45,723 bases of DNA from Syntrophomonas sp. DTU018 (GTDB lineage: Bacteria; Bacillota; Syntrophomonadia; Syntrophomonadales; Syntrophomonadaceae): positions 1 to 45,723 of the forward strand of contig LFSR01000033.1 in the NCBI GenBank assembly GCA_001513155.1, given 5' to 3'. Position numbers and translations under genes: made by a program. Below, in pieces: positions 17,396-26,370 of the stretch. The notes under the pieces are model-generated. The model saw only the letters and a program-made list of their open reading frames with translations. It did not search any database and was not told the DNA's origin. The first letter of the stretch is position 1. Every line of letters starts with the position of its first letter.

Positions 17396-17534
17396 GTTCA
17401 TCGATATGATCAACAAATTACATTTTCTTGTATAATTTCAACAAGTCTGCTTTAACGGGCAAATGAAGTAATATCAAAAAGAGAAAGGAAATAAAAGTGC
17501 TTGATTCCGTGAATAAAGCAAAGGAGAGATAAAT

Positions 17535-17879
17535 ATGAGTAAGTCCATATTCCCTGAACCCATTAGGAATCTGCCCGAAGCGGATATTCCTTTAAAAGGG
17601 GTAAAAGCTTACTTGTCCCAGGCAGATGATCATCAAATCATCTTCATGGAGTTTGTAGAGGATGTTGACTTGCCGGAGCATGAGCACGAGAGTCAATGGG
17701 GCATCGTTCTTGAGGGTAAAATTGAGTTGGTAATTGATGGAGAAAAACGTACCTATGAGAAAGGTGACCGTTATTTTATTCCCAAGGGGGTCAAACATTC
17801 CGGCAAAATCTTTGCAGGTTATGCGGATATAACGTATTTTGCGCAAAAAGACCGCTACGGCTGTAAAAAGAATACATAA
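17535..17879 (+). CDS. Small single-domain cupin protein
   Basis: A 114-residue cytoplasmic protein with one cupin beta-barrel. Motif 1 reads EHEHESQWGIVLEGKIELVI (about residues 48-67), with the likely metal-binding His-x-His, and motif 2 reads KGDRYFIPKGVKHSGK (about 76-91). Such small cupins bind a metal and a small ligand; many are of unknown role, and none can be chosen here. ATG 17535 follows a good aaaggagaga site. A TATAAT-like box at 17431-17436 may be its -10, but no matching -35 is clear. The methyltransferase gene starts 39 bases after its stop, so the two are likely cotranscribed. Confidence 0.85.
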   Translation: MSKSIFPEPIRNLPEADIPLKGVKAYLSQADDHQIIFMEFVEDVDLPEHEHESQWGIVLEGKIELVIDGEKRTYEKGDRYFIPKGVKHSGKIFAGYADITYFAQKDRYGCKKNT

Positions 17880-17918
17880 ACGATAAGAAGTAACCTATCT
17901 CTATTAAGAGGAAAAAGT

Positions 17919-18590
17919 ATGACTATAGAAGAGCAGTTCAATTTGATTGCCCAAGAGTATGATGGCAACCGGAGAAAGTTTATTCCTTGCTTTGATGATT
18001 TTTATGAAAGCACTACCAAACTGATTGTCGCCAATATCGATACACCCAGACGTGTATTGGATCTGGGGGCGGGAACAGGACTGCTTTCGTATTACTGGTA
18101 TAAAGAGTGTCCTTCCGCGGAATATGTCTTAGTTGATATCGCTGATGAAATGCTGGAGATATCCAAAAAAAGATTTGCCGGAATTGATAGAGTTCAGCAT
18201 AAAGTATTAGATTATACCAGGGAACTCCCCGAGGGGAATTTTGATGCGATTATCTCAGCATTGTCAATCCACCATTTAGAAGATGCCCAAAAAGAAGAGT
18301 TGTTCAAGCGCATTTATAATAAGCTGCCCGCGGGTGGAGTATTGGCCAATTATGACCAGTTTTGCGCCGGAACAGCTAATATGAATAAATGGTTTGATTT
18401 GTATTGGGAACAGCAATTACTGGCCAGCGGGTTGACGGAGCGGGATATCGAACTGTGGAAGGAGCGCCGGAAGTTGGATAAAGAATGTTCCGTTGAAGCA
18501 CAGATGGAGATGTTATATAGATGTAATTTCTCCGAGATTAAATGCCTGTATTCTTATCATAAATTCTCGGTAATTGTGGCTATCAGATAA
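17919..18590 (+). CDS. Class I SAM-dependent methyltransferase
   Basis: A 223-residue cytoplasmic methyltransferase with the Rossmann-type SAM fold. Motif I is VLDLGAGTGLLS (about residues 45-56), the acidic end of strand two is YVLVDIADEML, motif II region is LDYTRELPEGNFDAIISALSIHHL, and motif III is LPAGGVLANYDQF. The substrate cannot be told; small-molecule methylation is typical of this branch. The start has a aagagga site ten bases upstream. It lies 39 bases after the cupin gene in what looks like a two-gene unit. Downstream there is no strong terminator before the repeat cluster at 18687. Confidence 0.9.
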   Translation: MTIEEQFNLIAQEYDGNRRKFIPCFDDFYESTTKLIVANIDTPRRVLDLGAGTGLLSYYWYKECPSAEYVLVDIADEMLEISKKRFAGIDRVQHKVLDYTRELPEGNFDAIISALSIHHLEDAQKEELFKRIYNKLPAGGVLANYDQFCAGTANMNKWFDLYWEQQLLASGLTERDIELWKERRKLDKECSVEAQMEMLYRCNFSEIKCLYSYHKFSVIVAIR

Positions 18591-18686
18591 AAAGTAATGT
18601 GTGTTTTCGCAGGTAATTTGCTTGCTTAAAAAAGAGACAGAAGGCAAATTAAAATCAGACTGTCAAAGAAGTCTATTAGCGGTTAG

Positions 18687-18803
18687 ACGTTCGAGATTGC
18701 CACGCCCCTCCGGGGCTCGCAATGACACATAAGAGGACTTTTCATTCATCGTGGCCTGTGCTTCAGGTGATAATTGCGAGCGCAGCGAAGCAATCTCGAA
18801 CGT
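18687..18803. repeat. Dispersed palindromic repeat, type A
   Basis: The ends acgttcgagattgc (18687-18700) and gcaatctcgaacgt (18790-18803) are perfect inverted repeats of 14 bases. Inside are gctcgcaatgacac and the internal segment atcgtggcctgtgcttcagg. The same internal segment occurs in opposite orientation near 42080-42105, so this is a family member, not chance. No coding function; MITE-like in size and shape. Confidence 0.8.
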
Positions 18804-18820
18804 TGAATGCAGGTATGTTG

Positions 18821-18963
18821 AAAGAGATCGCCACGCGCTTCGCGCTCGCGATGACACTATTGTTGATTTTTTCTGGCGTGAGGGCTTTTTTCCCAGCAAT
18901 GACAAATAATATGGCCTTTTGGTATGTCATCGCGAGGAGCGTAGCGACGTGGCGATCTCTTTT
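18821..18963. repeat. Dispersed palindromic repeat, type B
   Basis: aaagagatcgccacg (near 18821-18835) is perfectly complementary to cgtggcgatctcttt (near 18949-18963), 143 bases overall. Each arm continues into cgcgctcgcgatgacac or tgtcatcgcgaggagcg. Related copies lie at 38883-38962 and 42175-42317, and a remnant near 34104. With the type A repeat it fills the gap between the methyltransferase and the EMO-like gene; the only open frames here are repeat sequence. Confidence 0.8.
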
Positions 18964-19015
18964 AGCAACTTTTATGCCACTCTCTTAAAATGTCTTTTTG
19001 TCTTCCTGTCCCCGA

Positions 19016-21145
19016 TTACTCCTGGCATTGCCAGAGGAGTTCGCAGATATCCAGGACCGGTATTTTGCCTTCCTGGTCGACTTCTTTCACCCCGTCAGTT
19101 ATCATAGTCATGCAGTAAGGGCAGTTAACAATCACGGTGTCCGGATTAACCTCCAGAAGCTGTTCGGTGCGGGTCTGGTTGATGCGTTTGAATCCTTCCA
19201 CCGCTTTTTCCTCCAGCCACATGCGGCCCCCTCCGGCACCACAGCAGAAGCCGAACTCCTTGGACTTTTCTATCTCCAAAAGAGTCCCGCCCGCCGCGGC
19301 AATAACCTCCCGGGGCTGGGAAAAGACCTGGTTATAGCGGCCCATAAAGCAGGAATCGTGATAGCTGATTCGCCGGTCGGTTTTCGAGGCGGTTTTGAGC
19401 TTCCCTTCTGCGATCAGCCGGGCCAGGATTTCCGTACTGTGGTATACCTCAAACTCCCCTCCCAGCTGAGGGTACTCATTTTTAATGGTGTTGTAGCCAT
19501 GGGGGCAGATGCAGATGATCTTCTTGGCATTGTAGCGCTGGAAGGACTCAATATTCTGGCTGGCCAGGGTCTGCCACAGGTATTCATTGCCCAATCTCCG
19601 GGCCCAGTCACCGCAGCAGTATTCTTCCGTACCCAGGTAAGCCACCTTGAGCCCGGCCTTATGCAGCAGTCGTACCAGGGCTTCCGCCGCCTTCTTGTAG
19701 CGGTCATCAAAAGCTGCAGCACAGCCGGCAAACAGCAGGTACTCAAACTCTCCTTCATCCTCGGGCAGCAGTATTACCAAATCGCGAATATTTCTTTCCG
19801 TAAGCCATTCAGCCCGGTTAGCCCAGCCCACGCCCCAGGGATTGTAGTTGCGTTCGGTATTGGTAAAGGCCATCTGGGCTTCGCTGGGCATGTCCCCCTG
19901 CCACATCACCAGGTTGCGGCGCATGTCAATAATCTTGGGAACATGTTCGATAAACATGGGACAATGATACACACAGGCCAGGCAGTTGGTACAGTCCCAC
20001 AGTACCTGGGGAGTGACAATATCGTAGATCATGTGTTTTTCCGTTTCCTTGACCCCTTCTATTTCAGCTTCGGTGGTCATGGTGACCTCCTCCATATCAT
20101 CGCTGCCTTGCCCCAGCATATAAGGGGACTTGTTGTCCAGGTGTTTTTTCAGAGCCTGGATTATAGTTATCTTGGGGTTCAAGGCTTTACCGGTATTATA
20201 GGCCGGACAGGCTTCCTGGCACCTGCCGCAGCGGATGCAGGCATCCAGGTCCAGCAGATCCTTCCAGCTGAAGTCTTCAATTCTCTCAATTCCGTATGTT
20301 TCAGCTTCCTCAATATTCTCCACCAGCCGTACCGCCTGGGGCTGGTAATCCCGGGCATAGTAACTGGTCATGCCGGTGAAGATATGCCACAGCTTGGTAA
20401 AAGGCACCATAGCTATAAAGAGGAAAGAGATAGCCATGTGAAACCACCACATGAAACGGTGCCAGCTGAGGATACCTTCCAAAGCTGCACCGGAAAAGAA
20501 ACTGGCAAACAGCCAGCCAATGGGAGAAGCGGTGCGTTCATAGGCAATAGCCGCCATGGTGGGAGCCAATTGAATCTGAGCCGCGATACGCAGCCCTTCA
20601 ATAATGTATCCGGTTAGCAGAATAGCGAAAATCAGCACCAAAATCCAGCCGTCCAGGGGTTTGCTGTCATTCAGGCGATCGGGCCGCTGAACGTAGCGTA
20701 TATAAGCCAGGACAGCAACGCCGATCATAGCCAGAAATCCCATTATGTCCACAAACCAGGAAAAATAGATATAGATATTGCCGGTCATAGGGGGAAACCC
20801 GGTTACATTCCAAAGAGCAAAACTGGCTGTGGCTATCAGGAGCACCACAAAACCCCAGAACAGCAAGAAATGCATCCACCCTGGCACCGGCTTTTCCAGC
20901 ACCCTGGCCTGTCCGAAGGTATTATAGAGGAATGAGACAATTCTTTGGCCTATGGGCTCCTGGCGATGAGTCTCCCCCTGGGCCTGCATCCAGAGGCGGA
21001 CCCGTTTGTAGACCCCGTACAGGAAAATACTGATAGGAATCCACATCAGAATGTAAATCAGCCATTCATAATATATGTTGGCCCCTACAACCCGCATGGG
21101 AATCTCGTAACCGCCTTCCAAAGGATGAAAACTGAAAAAGCGCAC
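19016..21145 (-). CDS. Membrane FeS oxidoreductase, DUF224/EMO-like (EtfAB:quinone oxidoreductase type)
   Basis: A 709-residue protein. The N-terminal 280 residues are a NarI-like haem-binding membrane domain with five or six helices and histidines such as WHRFMWWFH. Two 4Fe-4S motifs follow, CIRCGRCQEACP (from Cys303) and CTNCLACVYHCP (from Cys385). Two CCG domains follow, the last with FCCGAGGG (Cys634-Cys635). This order matches the HdrD-related family that passes electrons from EtfAB to menaquinone in Syntrophomonas and relatives. The aaggaggag site points to GTG 21145 rather than ATG 21193, which overlaps a stem-loop. It directly follows nuoN on the same strand, with no etfAB in the window. 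The exact partner is inferred. Confidence 0.9.
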   Translation of the reverse strand: MRFFSFHPLEGGYEIPMRVVGANIYYEWLIYILMWIPISIFLYGVYKRVRLWMQAQGETHRQEPIGQRIVSFLYNTFGQARVLEKPVPGWMHFLLFWGFVVLLIATASFALWNVTGFPPMTGNIYIYFSWFVDIMGFLAMIGVAVLAYIRYVQRPDRLNDSKPLDGWILVLIFAILLTGYIIEGLRIAAQIQLAPTMAAIAYERTASPIGWLFASFFSGAALEGILSWHRFMWWFHMAISFLFIAMVPFTKLWHIFTGMTSYYARDYQPQAVRLVENIEEAETYGIERIEDFSWKDLLDLDACIRCGRCQEACPAYNTGKALNPKITIIQALKKHLDNKSPYMLGQGSDDMEEVTMTTEAEIEGVKETEKHMIYDIVTPQVLWDCTNCLACVYHCPMFIEHVPKIIDMRRNLVMWQGDMPSEAQMAFTNTERNYNPWGVGWANRAEWLTERNIRDLVILLPEDEGEFEYLLFAGCAAAFDDRYKKAAEALVRLLHKAGLKVAYLGTEEYCCGDWARRLGNEYLWQTLASQNIESFQRYNAKKIICICPHGYNTIKNEYPQLGGEFEVYHSTEILARLIAEGKLKTASKTDRRISYHDSCFMGRYNQVFSQPREVIAAAGGTLLEIEKSKEFGFCCGAGGGRMWLEEKAVEGFKRINQTRTEQLLEVNPDTVIVNCPYCMTMITDGVKEVDQEGKIPVLDICELLWQCQE

Positions 21146-21172
21146 AGCAAAACTCCTCCTTAAAACAACAAC

Positions 21173-21202
21173 GGGTAGACCATGTTTTTCCATAGTCTAC
21201 CC
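21173..21202 (-). promoter_or_regulatory. Intercistronic stem-loop between nuoN and the EMO-like gene
   Basis: gggtagac (21173-21180) and gtctaccc (21195-21202) form a perfect eight-pair stem with a 14-base loop. On the coding strand it is followed by gttgttgtttt and then the ribosome site of the EMO-like gene. It could attenuate, or stabilise or process the mRNA, setting the EMO level apart from the nuo genes. Confidence 0.5.
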
Positions 21203-21228
21203 GCTCTTGAAGGAATATATTTGCGAGT

Positions 21229-22641
21229 TTATAAGAATATCTGAATGGCCACCTGAGCCAGGTCGGAGAGGGGGCCCGGGTAAAGACCCAGGAAGATCGT
21301 TCCTGCCAGGCAGATCCACAGGGCAGCACCCACGGCCTTTCCGGGCTTGATGGCACTTGTATCATCATTAGTGCCGATGTACATGGCGCGGGCCACCTGC
21401 AGATAGTAGTAAACCGAGACCATGCTCATAATCAAACCTATAAAAGCCAGCCACAGCAATCCGGACTGGATGGCGCCGGAAAACAGGTAGAATTTGCCCA
21501 CGAAACCGGCCAGGGGCGGAATGCCGGCCAGGGAGAGCATGCATATGGTCATAATGGCCGCCACCATGGGGGATCGCCGGGCCAGGCCATTGAAAGCTTC
21601 AATATCCGTACTGCCGGTTTCCACTTCCACTACGGTAGCCGCAGCAAAGGCTCCCAGGTTGGAGAAGACATACAGCATGGAATAGAACAGCACGCCTTTT
21701 ATCCCATATATATTGTAGGCCGCCAGACCGACTATAATATATCCTGCCTGGGCGATACTGGAATAAGCCAGCAGGCGTTTTACATTGGTCTGAGCCAGGG
21801 CAATCAAATTGCCTGCTATAATCGTAACCGCCGCCAGCACTGCCAGCAGTAAAGGCCAATCAAAGGCTCTCACCGGGAAAGCGATGATAAACACTCGTAC
21901 CAGAGCAGCAAATGCAGCCGCTTTCGAACCCACGGACAGGAACGCGGTAACGGGTATGGGTGCTCCCTGGTAAATATCCGGGGCCCACATGTGGAAAGGC
22001 ACCAGGGATACTTTGAAGGCAAAGCCTGCCAGGATCAGGATTATGCCGGCAATCATCACCGGTTCAATGGTAAATCCTGCCGCCATCTCGGCAATAACCG
22101 TTGTTCCGGTAACAGCATACACCAGGCTTATACCAAACAGCAGTATGGCAGATGAGAGGGCACCCAGAATCAAATATTTCAGACCTGCCTCTGCCGACAG
22201 CTTATCGTTTAACAGGTAAGCGGTGAGGATATAGAAGCTTATGGTCATCAGTTCCAGGCCTATATAGAGGGTGATCATTTCTCCGGCGGAAGCCATAACC
22301 ACCATACCCAGCAGGGCAAAGACCATTAAGCTGTAGAACTCATTGACCCGCTCCGCAAACCGTTCCAGGTAACGGCCGGCACTGAGAATTACCAGTATCC
22401 CGGCTACCAAAAACAGCAGTTTGAAGAAGCCGGCAAAGGGATCAACCTGGTAGTTCCCGCTGAAGAGATCATATTGAGCAGCATATAATGTGCCGCCCAG
22501 AATCAATATGGCCAGCAGTCCTATCACTGTCAAAGGCTGCATTAACAGGCGCCCTTTTTCCGGCAGCACCAGCCCCAGGACCAGCAAAACCAACCCCAGC
22601 AAAGCCAAAGCTATCTCTACCGAAAGCAGCGACCAGGGCAT
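21229..22641 (-). CDS. nuoN: NADH-quinone oxidoreductase subunit N
   Basis: A 470-residue proton-pumping antiporter-like subunit of complex I in the membrane arm, with about 14 helices. Conserved pieces are LYIGLELMTISFYILTAY (the key helix-5 Glu), the broken-helix Lys region FKVSLVPFHMWAPDIYQGAP, and RLLAYSSIAQAGYI. It is last of the eleven nuo genes. Its ATG overlaps the nuoM stop by one base, giving translational coupling. Size and motifs are normal and nothing is missing. Confidence 0.96.
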   Translation of the reverse strand: MPWSLLSVEIALALLGLVLLVLGLVLPEKGRLLMQPLTVIGLLAILILGGTLYAAQYDLFSGNYQVDPFAGFFKLLFLVAGILVILSAGRYLERFAERVNEFYSLMVFALLGMVVMASAGEMITLYIGLELMTISFYILTAYLLNDKLSAEAGLKYLILGALSSAILLFGISLVYAVTGTTVIAEMAAGFTIEPVMIAGIILILAGFAFKVSLVPFHMWAPDIYQGAPIPVTAFLSVGSKAAAFAALVRVFIIAFPVRAFDWPLLLAVLAAVTIIAGNLIALAQTNVKRLLAYSSIAQAGYIIVGLAAYNIYGIKGVLFYSMLYVFSNLGAFAAATVVEVETGSTDIEAFNGLARRSPMVAAIMTICMLSLAGIPPLAGFVGKFYLFSGAIQSGLLWLAFIGLIMSMVSVYYYLQVARAMYIGTNDDTSAIKPGKAVGAALWICLAGTIFLGLYPGPLSDLAQVAIQIFL

Positions 22642-24146
22642 TAGAACATCCCTCCTATCTGCAGCGATCCCAGTTGAGCAACCAGGTCGCCCACCCCCAG
22701 ATTAATGAGGTCCATTAAGGTGAAGGGGGCTATGCCGCCGATTAATATAGCTGCACCCAGAACCACCAGGGGTACCATTTCCGGACCCTTAAGGTCCTCC
22801 AGGTGATCCCATTCCGGTTTGCGCGGTCCGAACAAAACCGCAGCCAGGGTTCTCAGGATGTACAGGGCGGTGAATATAACTCCGGAGACCGCTAATATGG
22901 TTAAAACCTTGTAGACACCGAAAGCACCGATGAATATGGTGAACTCGCCTATGAAGTTAACCATGCCCGGCAGGCCCAGGGAGGCCAGTCCGGCGATCAT
23001 AAATCCGGCAGCCAGCCGGGGCATCTGGTGAGCCAGCCCGCCGAAATCATCCACATTGCGGGTATGGCTCTTCTCATACAGGTTGCCGATCATAGCAAAG
23101 AACAGGGCGGCCATAACACCGTGGGCAAACATCATGATGATGGCTCCGTTGATGCTGATCAGATTCAAGGCCGCAATACCAATCAGCACATATCCCATGT
23201 GGCTCACACTGGAATATCCCACAATATACTTGAGGTCCTTTTGGCTCAGGCAGATGAAAGCTGCATAAACTACGTTGCCCAATGCCAGTACCGCAATTAC
23301 CGGAGCCACATAAGCCGCTCCTCCCGGCAGGATCATCAGGCCTATGCGAATCAATCCGTAGCCGCCGATTTTCTTCAGTACGCCGGCATGGATCATACTA
23401 ACCGCTGTGGGCGCTCCCGCGTACCCGTCCGGGGACCAGGCATGGAAGGGGAACATGGACAGCAGGGTCCCAAAGCCAAAGGCCATCAAAGCAAATACGA
23501 ATATCTGAAATCCCAGGGGGAAGTCAATGGTTGCCAGCTCGAAAATATCCATAGTGGGATAGCCCAGAATATAGTAGGACTGGACAAACAGGGCGATTAA
23601 TCCCACCAGGAGGAAAGCGCTTCCGATCAACAGGTAGATGGTCAGCTTCATACCGGCATATTCCTTGGTAACCCGCTTACTGCTGCCGAACATGATTACC
23701 AGCAGGTATATGGGGATAACCACCACTTCGTAGAACAGAAAGAATATGAACAAATCGGTGGCCAAAAAGGTTCCCATAACCCCGGTTATCAGAATCAGCA
23801 ACAGGCTGAAGAACTCCTTGACCCGATCGTTTATTCTCCAGGAGGCATAAACGGCACTGAAGCCGATCAGGTTGGTAAGGAGGAGCATGGGAATGCTTAT
23901 CCCATCTACTCCCAGGGCGAAGGTTACACCAAGATCAGCCACCCAGGGGATTTGCTGTACAAACTGCAATCCTCCCTGAATGCGGTCATAAGCAAACCAC
24001 ACCCAGATAGACAGGGCCATGCTGATAAAGGTAAATACCGCGGCGATTGACTTGATGGTCTTTTCCCGGTCCGGGGGCAGAAGCATTATCAGTATGGCTC
24101 CCAGTACCGGTGCAAAAAGGGTTATTGCTAAAATCCAGCTGCTCAT
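22641..24146 (-). CDS. nuoM: NADH-quinone oxidoreductase subunit M
   Basis: A 501-residue antiporter-like membrane subunit of complex I. Proton-channel landmarks are FFLFYEVVVIPIYLLVIMFG (Glu on helix 5), FPFHAWSPDGYAGAPTAVSM (helix 7-8 region) and KYIVGYSSVSHMGYVLIG. It sits between nuoL (12 bases upstream) and nuoN (overlapping), in the usual order for the membrane arm. The start is ATG 24146 with a ggggtgaaggt site. Confidence 0.96.
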   Translation of the reverse strand: MSSWILAITLFAPVLGAILIMLLPPDREKTIKSIAAVFTFISMALSIWVWFAYDRIQGGLQFVQQIPWVADLGVTFALGVDGISIPMLLLTNLIGFSAVYASWRINDRVKEFFSLLLILITGVMGTFLATDLFIFFLFYEVVVIPIYLLVIMFGSSKRVTKEYAGMKLTIYLLIGSAFLLVGLIALFVQSYYILGYPTMDIFELATIDFPLGFQIFVFALMAFGFGTLLSMFPFHAWSPDGYAGAPTAVSMIHAGVLKKIGGYGLIRIGLMILPGGAAYVAPVIAVLALGNVVYAAFICLSQKDLKYIVGYSSVSHMGYVLIGIAALNLISINGAIIMMFAHGVMAALFFAMIGNLYEKSHTRNVDDFGGLAHQMPRLAAGFMIAGLASLGLPGMVNFIGEFTIFIGAFGVYKVLTILAVSGVIFTALYILRTLAAVLFGPRKPEWDHLEDLKGPEMVPLVVLGAAILIGGIAPFTLMDLINLGVGDLVAQLGSLQIGGMF

Positions 24147-24158
24147 ACCTTCACCCCC

Positions 24159-26048
24159 TTACATGAATACCGTATAGCGCATTGTAAAGCCGGCAATCAT
24201 GACCAGCCCTGCGATAACGATGACACCAACCAACATGTAACCGGCATAAGTCTGCACCTGACCGGTTTCCGTATAGCGCAGCACCTTGCCTGCTCCTCCG
24301 GTCAGGGCGGCGATGCCATTGACAATGCCATTTACTACATAGATATCGAACCAGAACAGAACTTTGGCGGTTCCGTCAATGAATATCTGACCCAGTTGGT
24401 GATAGATTTCATCAATGTAGTACTTGTTGTACAGCAGGGTATAAATACCCCGGAATTTTTCCCGCAAAGCCAGGTGGCTGATCCATTCCTTCTGGTATAC
24501 AGCCCAGGCCAGCACTATGCCGGCTATGGCTACCAGAGCGGAAATCACCATAACCATGGCATTAGGATCATGATGGACCGCTCCCGGATAGGTCACATAG
24601 TGGGCAAAAGCATAGTCCATCAGCGGAGAGCCCACAAATCCCGCTACCAACGCCAGAACCGCCAGGATTACCAGCGGTACCGTCATTACTGCCGGTGACT
24701 CATGGGCATGCTCCCCGCCCTTATTGCTGCCGAAGAAGGCTACAAAGATAAGGCGGAACATATAGAAAGCGGTCAGGAAGGCTACCAGGGTGCCCAGCAG
24801 GTAAAAGCCCATATACCCGCCGGCATAGGCTCCCAGGAGTATCTCATCCTTGCTCCAGAACCCGGACAGGGGCGGAATGCCCGCCAGGGCCAGAGCACCG
24901 ATAACAAAGGTCCAGGTGGTAACCGGCATTTTATCTTTCAAATTGCCCATCTTCCAGATATCCTGTTCATTGGCCATAGCGTGGATAACACTGCCGGCGG
25001 CCAGGAAGAGCAGGCTCTTAAAGAAGGCATGGGTCATCAGGTGGAACATTCCTGCGGTCATGGCTCCAATGCCCATGGCCATCACCATATATCCCAATTG
25101 GCTCAAAGTGGAATAAGCCAAAATCCGCTTGATATCGTTCTGTACCAGGGCAATTGTGGCGGCGAACAGTGCGGTAAATCCGCCTACCACCGCAATCACC
25201 ATCATGGATTCCGGTGTGGCGCTGAAAATAAAGTAAGCCCGGGCTATCAAATACACACCAGCCGCTACCATGGTAGCCGCGTGGATCAGAGCGCTGACCG
25301 GAGTGGGACCTTCCATGGCATCCGGTAGCCAGACATGCAGGGGGAACTGGGCCGACTTGCCGATAGGCCCGGCCAGGAGCAATATGGATATGATAATTAA
25401 GACTGCCGTATTGGTATACCCGGCGATTTCCCCTGCCAGGCCATTAAAGTTAAGGGTACCGAAAATAATCTGCAGGAACAATATCGCCAGCAGGAATCCG
25501 AAATCCCCTACCCGGTTGGTGACAAAAGCTTTAACCGCCGCATTCTTGGCTGAATCACGGCCGAACCAAAAGCCTATCAACAGGTAAGAGGCCAGACCCA
25601 CCAGTTCCCAGAAGACAAATATCTGACCGAAGTTGTTGGCCAGAACCAGTCCCAGCATAGCTCCCGCGAAAACCGACTGGTAGGCGTAATAACTGCTGAA
25701 ACCGGGATCACCGTGCATATAGCCCAAGGAGTATACCTGAACCAGCAAGGCTACCAGAGTCACCACGATGAGCATGACCCCGGTTATTCCATCTATTAGC
25801 AAGCCCATATCTACCTTCAAACCCGGCATATCCAGCCAGCGTATGGACATTTCAAAGGCTTCCTCCATGCCTCCCAGGAAAACATGGGCTGCTACCAAAA
25901 CCGATAATATAAAGGACAGACCAATGGCCAGGATCGACAAAGAGGCGGACAGCCTGGGCCAACGGTGTAAGAACAGGCCAATCAGAGCAAAGGCTGCAAA
26001 GGGCAGCAGTACGATCAGCCAGGCTAATTCTAAGCTCCATGCAAACAT
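24159..26048 (-). CDS. nuoL: NADH-quinone oxidoreductase subunit L
   Basis: A 629-residue distal antiporter-like subunit of complex I with the long C-terminal lateral helix expected of NuoL. Motifs include FWELVGLASYLLIGFWFG, SAQFPLHVWLPDAMEGPTPV and KRILAYSTLSQLGYM. ATG 26048 is preferred because aaggtgg lies upstream; the GTG 26060 start would sit inside it. It is separated from nuoK by 13 bases. Full length, no gaps seen. Confidence 0.96.
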   Translation of the reverse strand: MFAWSLELAWLIVLLPFAAFALIGLFLHRWPRLSASLSILAIGLSFILSVLVAAHVFLGGMEEAFEMSIRWLDMPGLKVDMGLLIDGITGVMLIVVTLVALLVQVYSLGYMHGDPGFSSYYAYQSVFAGAMLGLVLANNFGQIFVFWELVGLASYLLIGFWFGRDSAKNAAVKAFVTNRVGDFGFLLAILFLQIIFGTLNFNGLAGEIAGYTNTAVLIIISILLLAGPIGKSAQFPLHVWLPDAMEGPTPVSALIHAATMVAAGVYLIARAYFIFSATPESMMVIAVVGGFTALFAATIALVQNDIKRILAYSTLSQLGYMVMAMGIGAMTAGMFHLMTHAFFKSLLFLAAGSVIHAMANEQDIWKMGNLKDKMPVTTWTFVIGALALAGIPPLSGFWSKDEILLGAYAGGYMGFYLLGTLVAFLTAFYMFRLIFVAFFGSNKGGEHAHESPAVMTVPLVILAVLALVAGFVGSPLMDYAFAHYVTYPGAVHHDPNAMVMVISALVAIAGIVLAWAVYQKEWISHLALREKFRGIYTLLYNKYYIDEIYHQLGQIFIDGTAKVLFWFDIYVVNGIVNGIAALTGGAGKVLRYTETGQVQTYAGYMLVGVIVIAGLVMIAGFTMRYTVFM

Positions 26049-26061
26049 CCGTCCCACCACC

Positions 26062-26370
26062 TTACCATTTCAGCAGATTGAAATCGTTCAAATTGACCGA
26101 TTTTCTCTGCCGGAATATTGAAATAATCAAGGCCAATCCTACGGCCACCTCAGCAGCTGCTACCACAATCACGATCAAGGCGAACAGCTGTCCCACCGCA
26201 TGATCAGTTACCAGGTAACGGTTAATCGCCACGAAATTGAGATTAACCGAGTTCAGCATCAGTTCAACGGACATGAGTACTGCCACTGCATTGCGTTTGC
26301 TTAATACTCCGTAAATACCCACCGCAAATAAAACCGTGGCCAGGAGCAGGTAATGCTGAAATCCGATCAT
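26062..26370 (-). CDS. nuoK: NADH-quinone oxidoreductase subunit K
   Basis: A 102-residue three-helix membrane subunit of complex I. It carries the two conserved buried glutamates in VLMSVELMLNSVNLNFVA and AAAEVAVGLALIISIF, which belong to the proton path beside NuoJ. Its ATG overlaps the nuoJ stop as ATGA, so its translation is coupled to nuoJ. The usual length is about 100. Confidence 0.96.
   Translation of the reverse strand: MIGFQHYLLLATVLFAVGIYGVLSKRNAVAVLMSVELMLNSVNLNFVAINRYLVTDHAVGQLFALIVIVVAAAEVAVGLALIISIFRQRKSVNLNDFNLLKW

Noticed and set aside
18663-18988. Short frames within the palindromic repeats
   Set aside because: They are made only of repeat sequence and end at repeat borders.
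18998-20617. Long plus-strand frame of 539 codons
   Set aside because: It lies wholly opposite the EMO-like gene, has no ribosome site, and its protein shows no family pattern. The minus-strand frame has two ferredoxin motifs and CCG domains.
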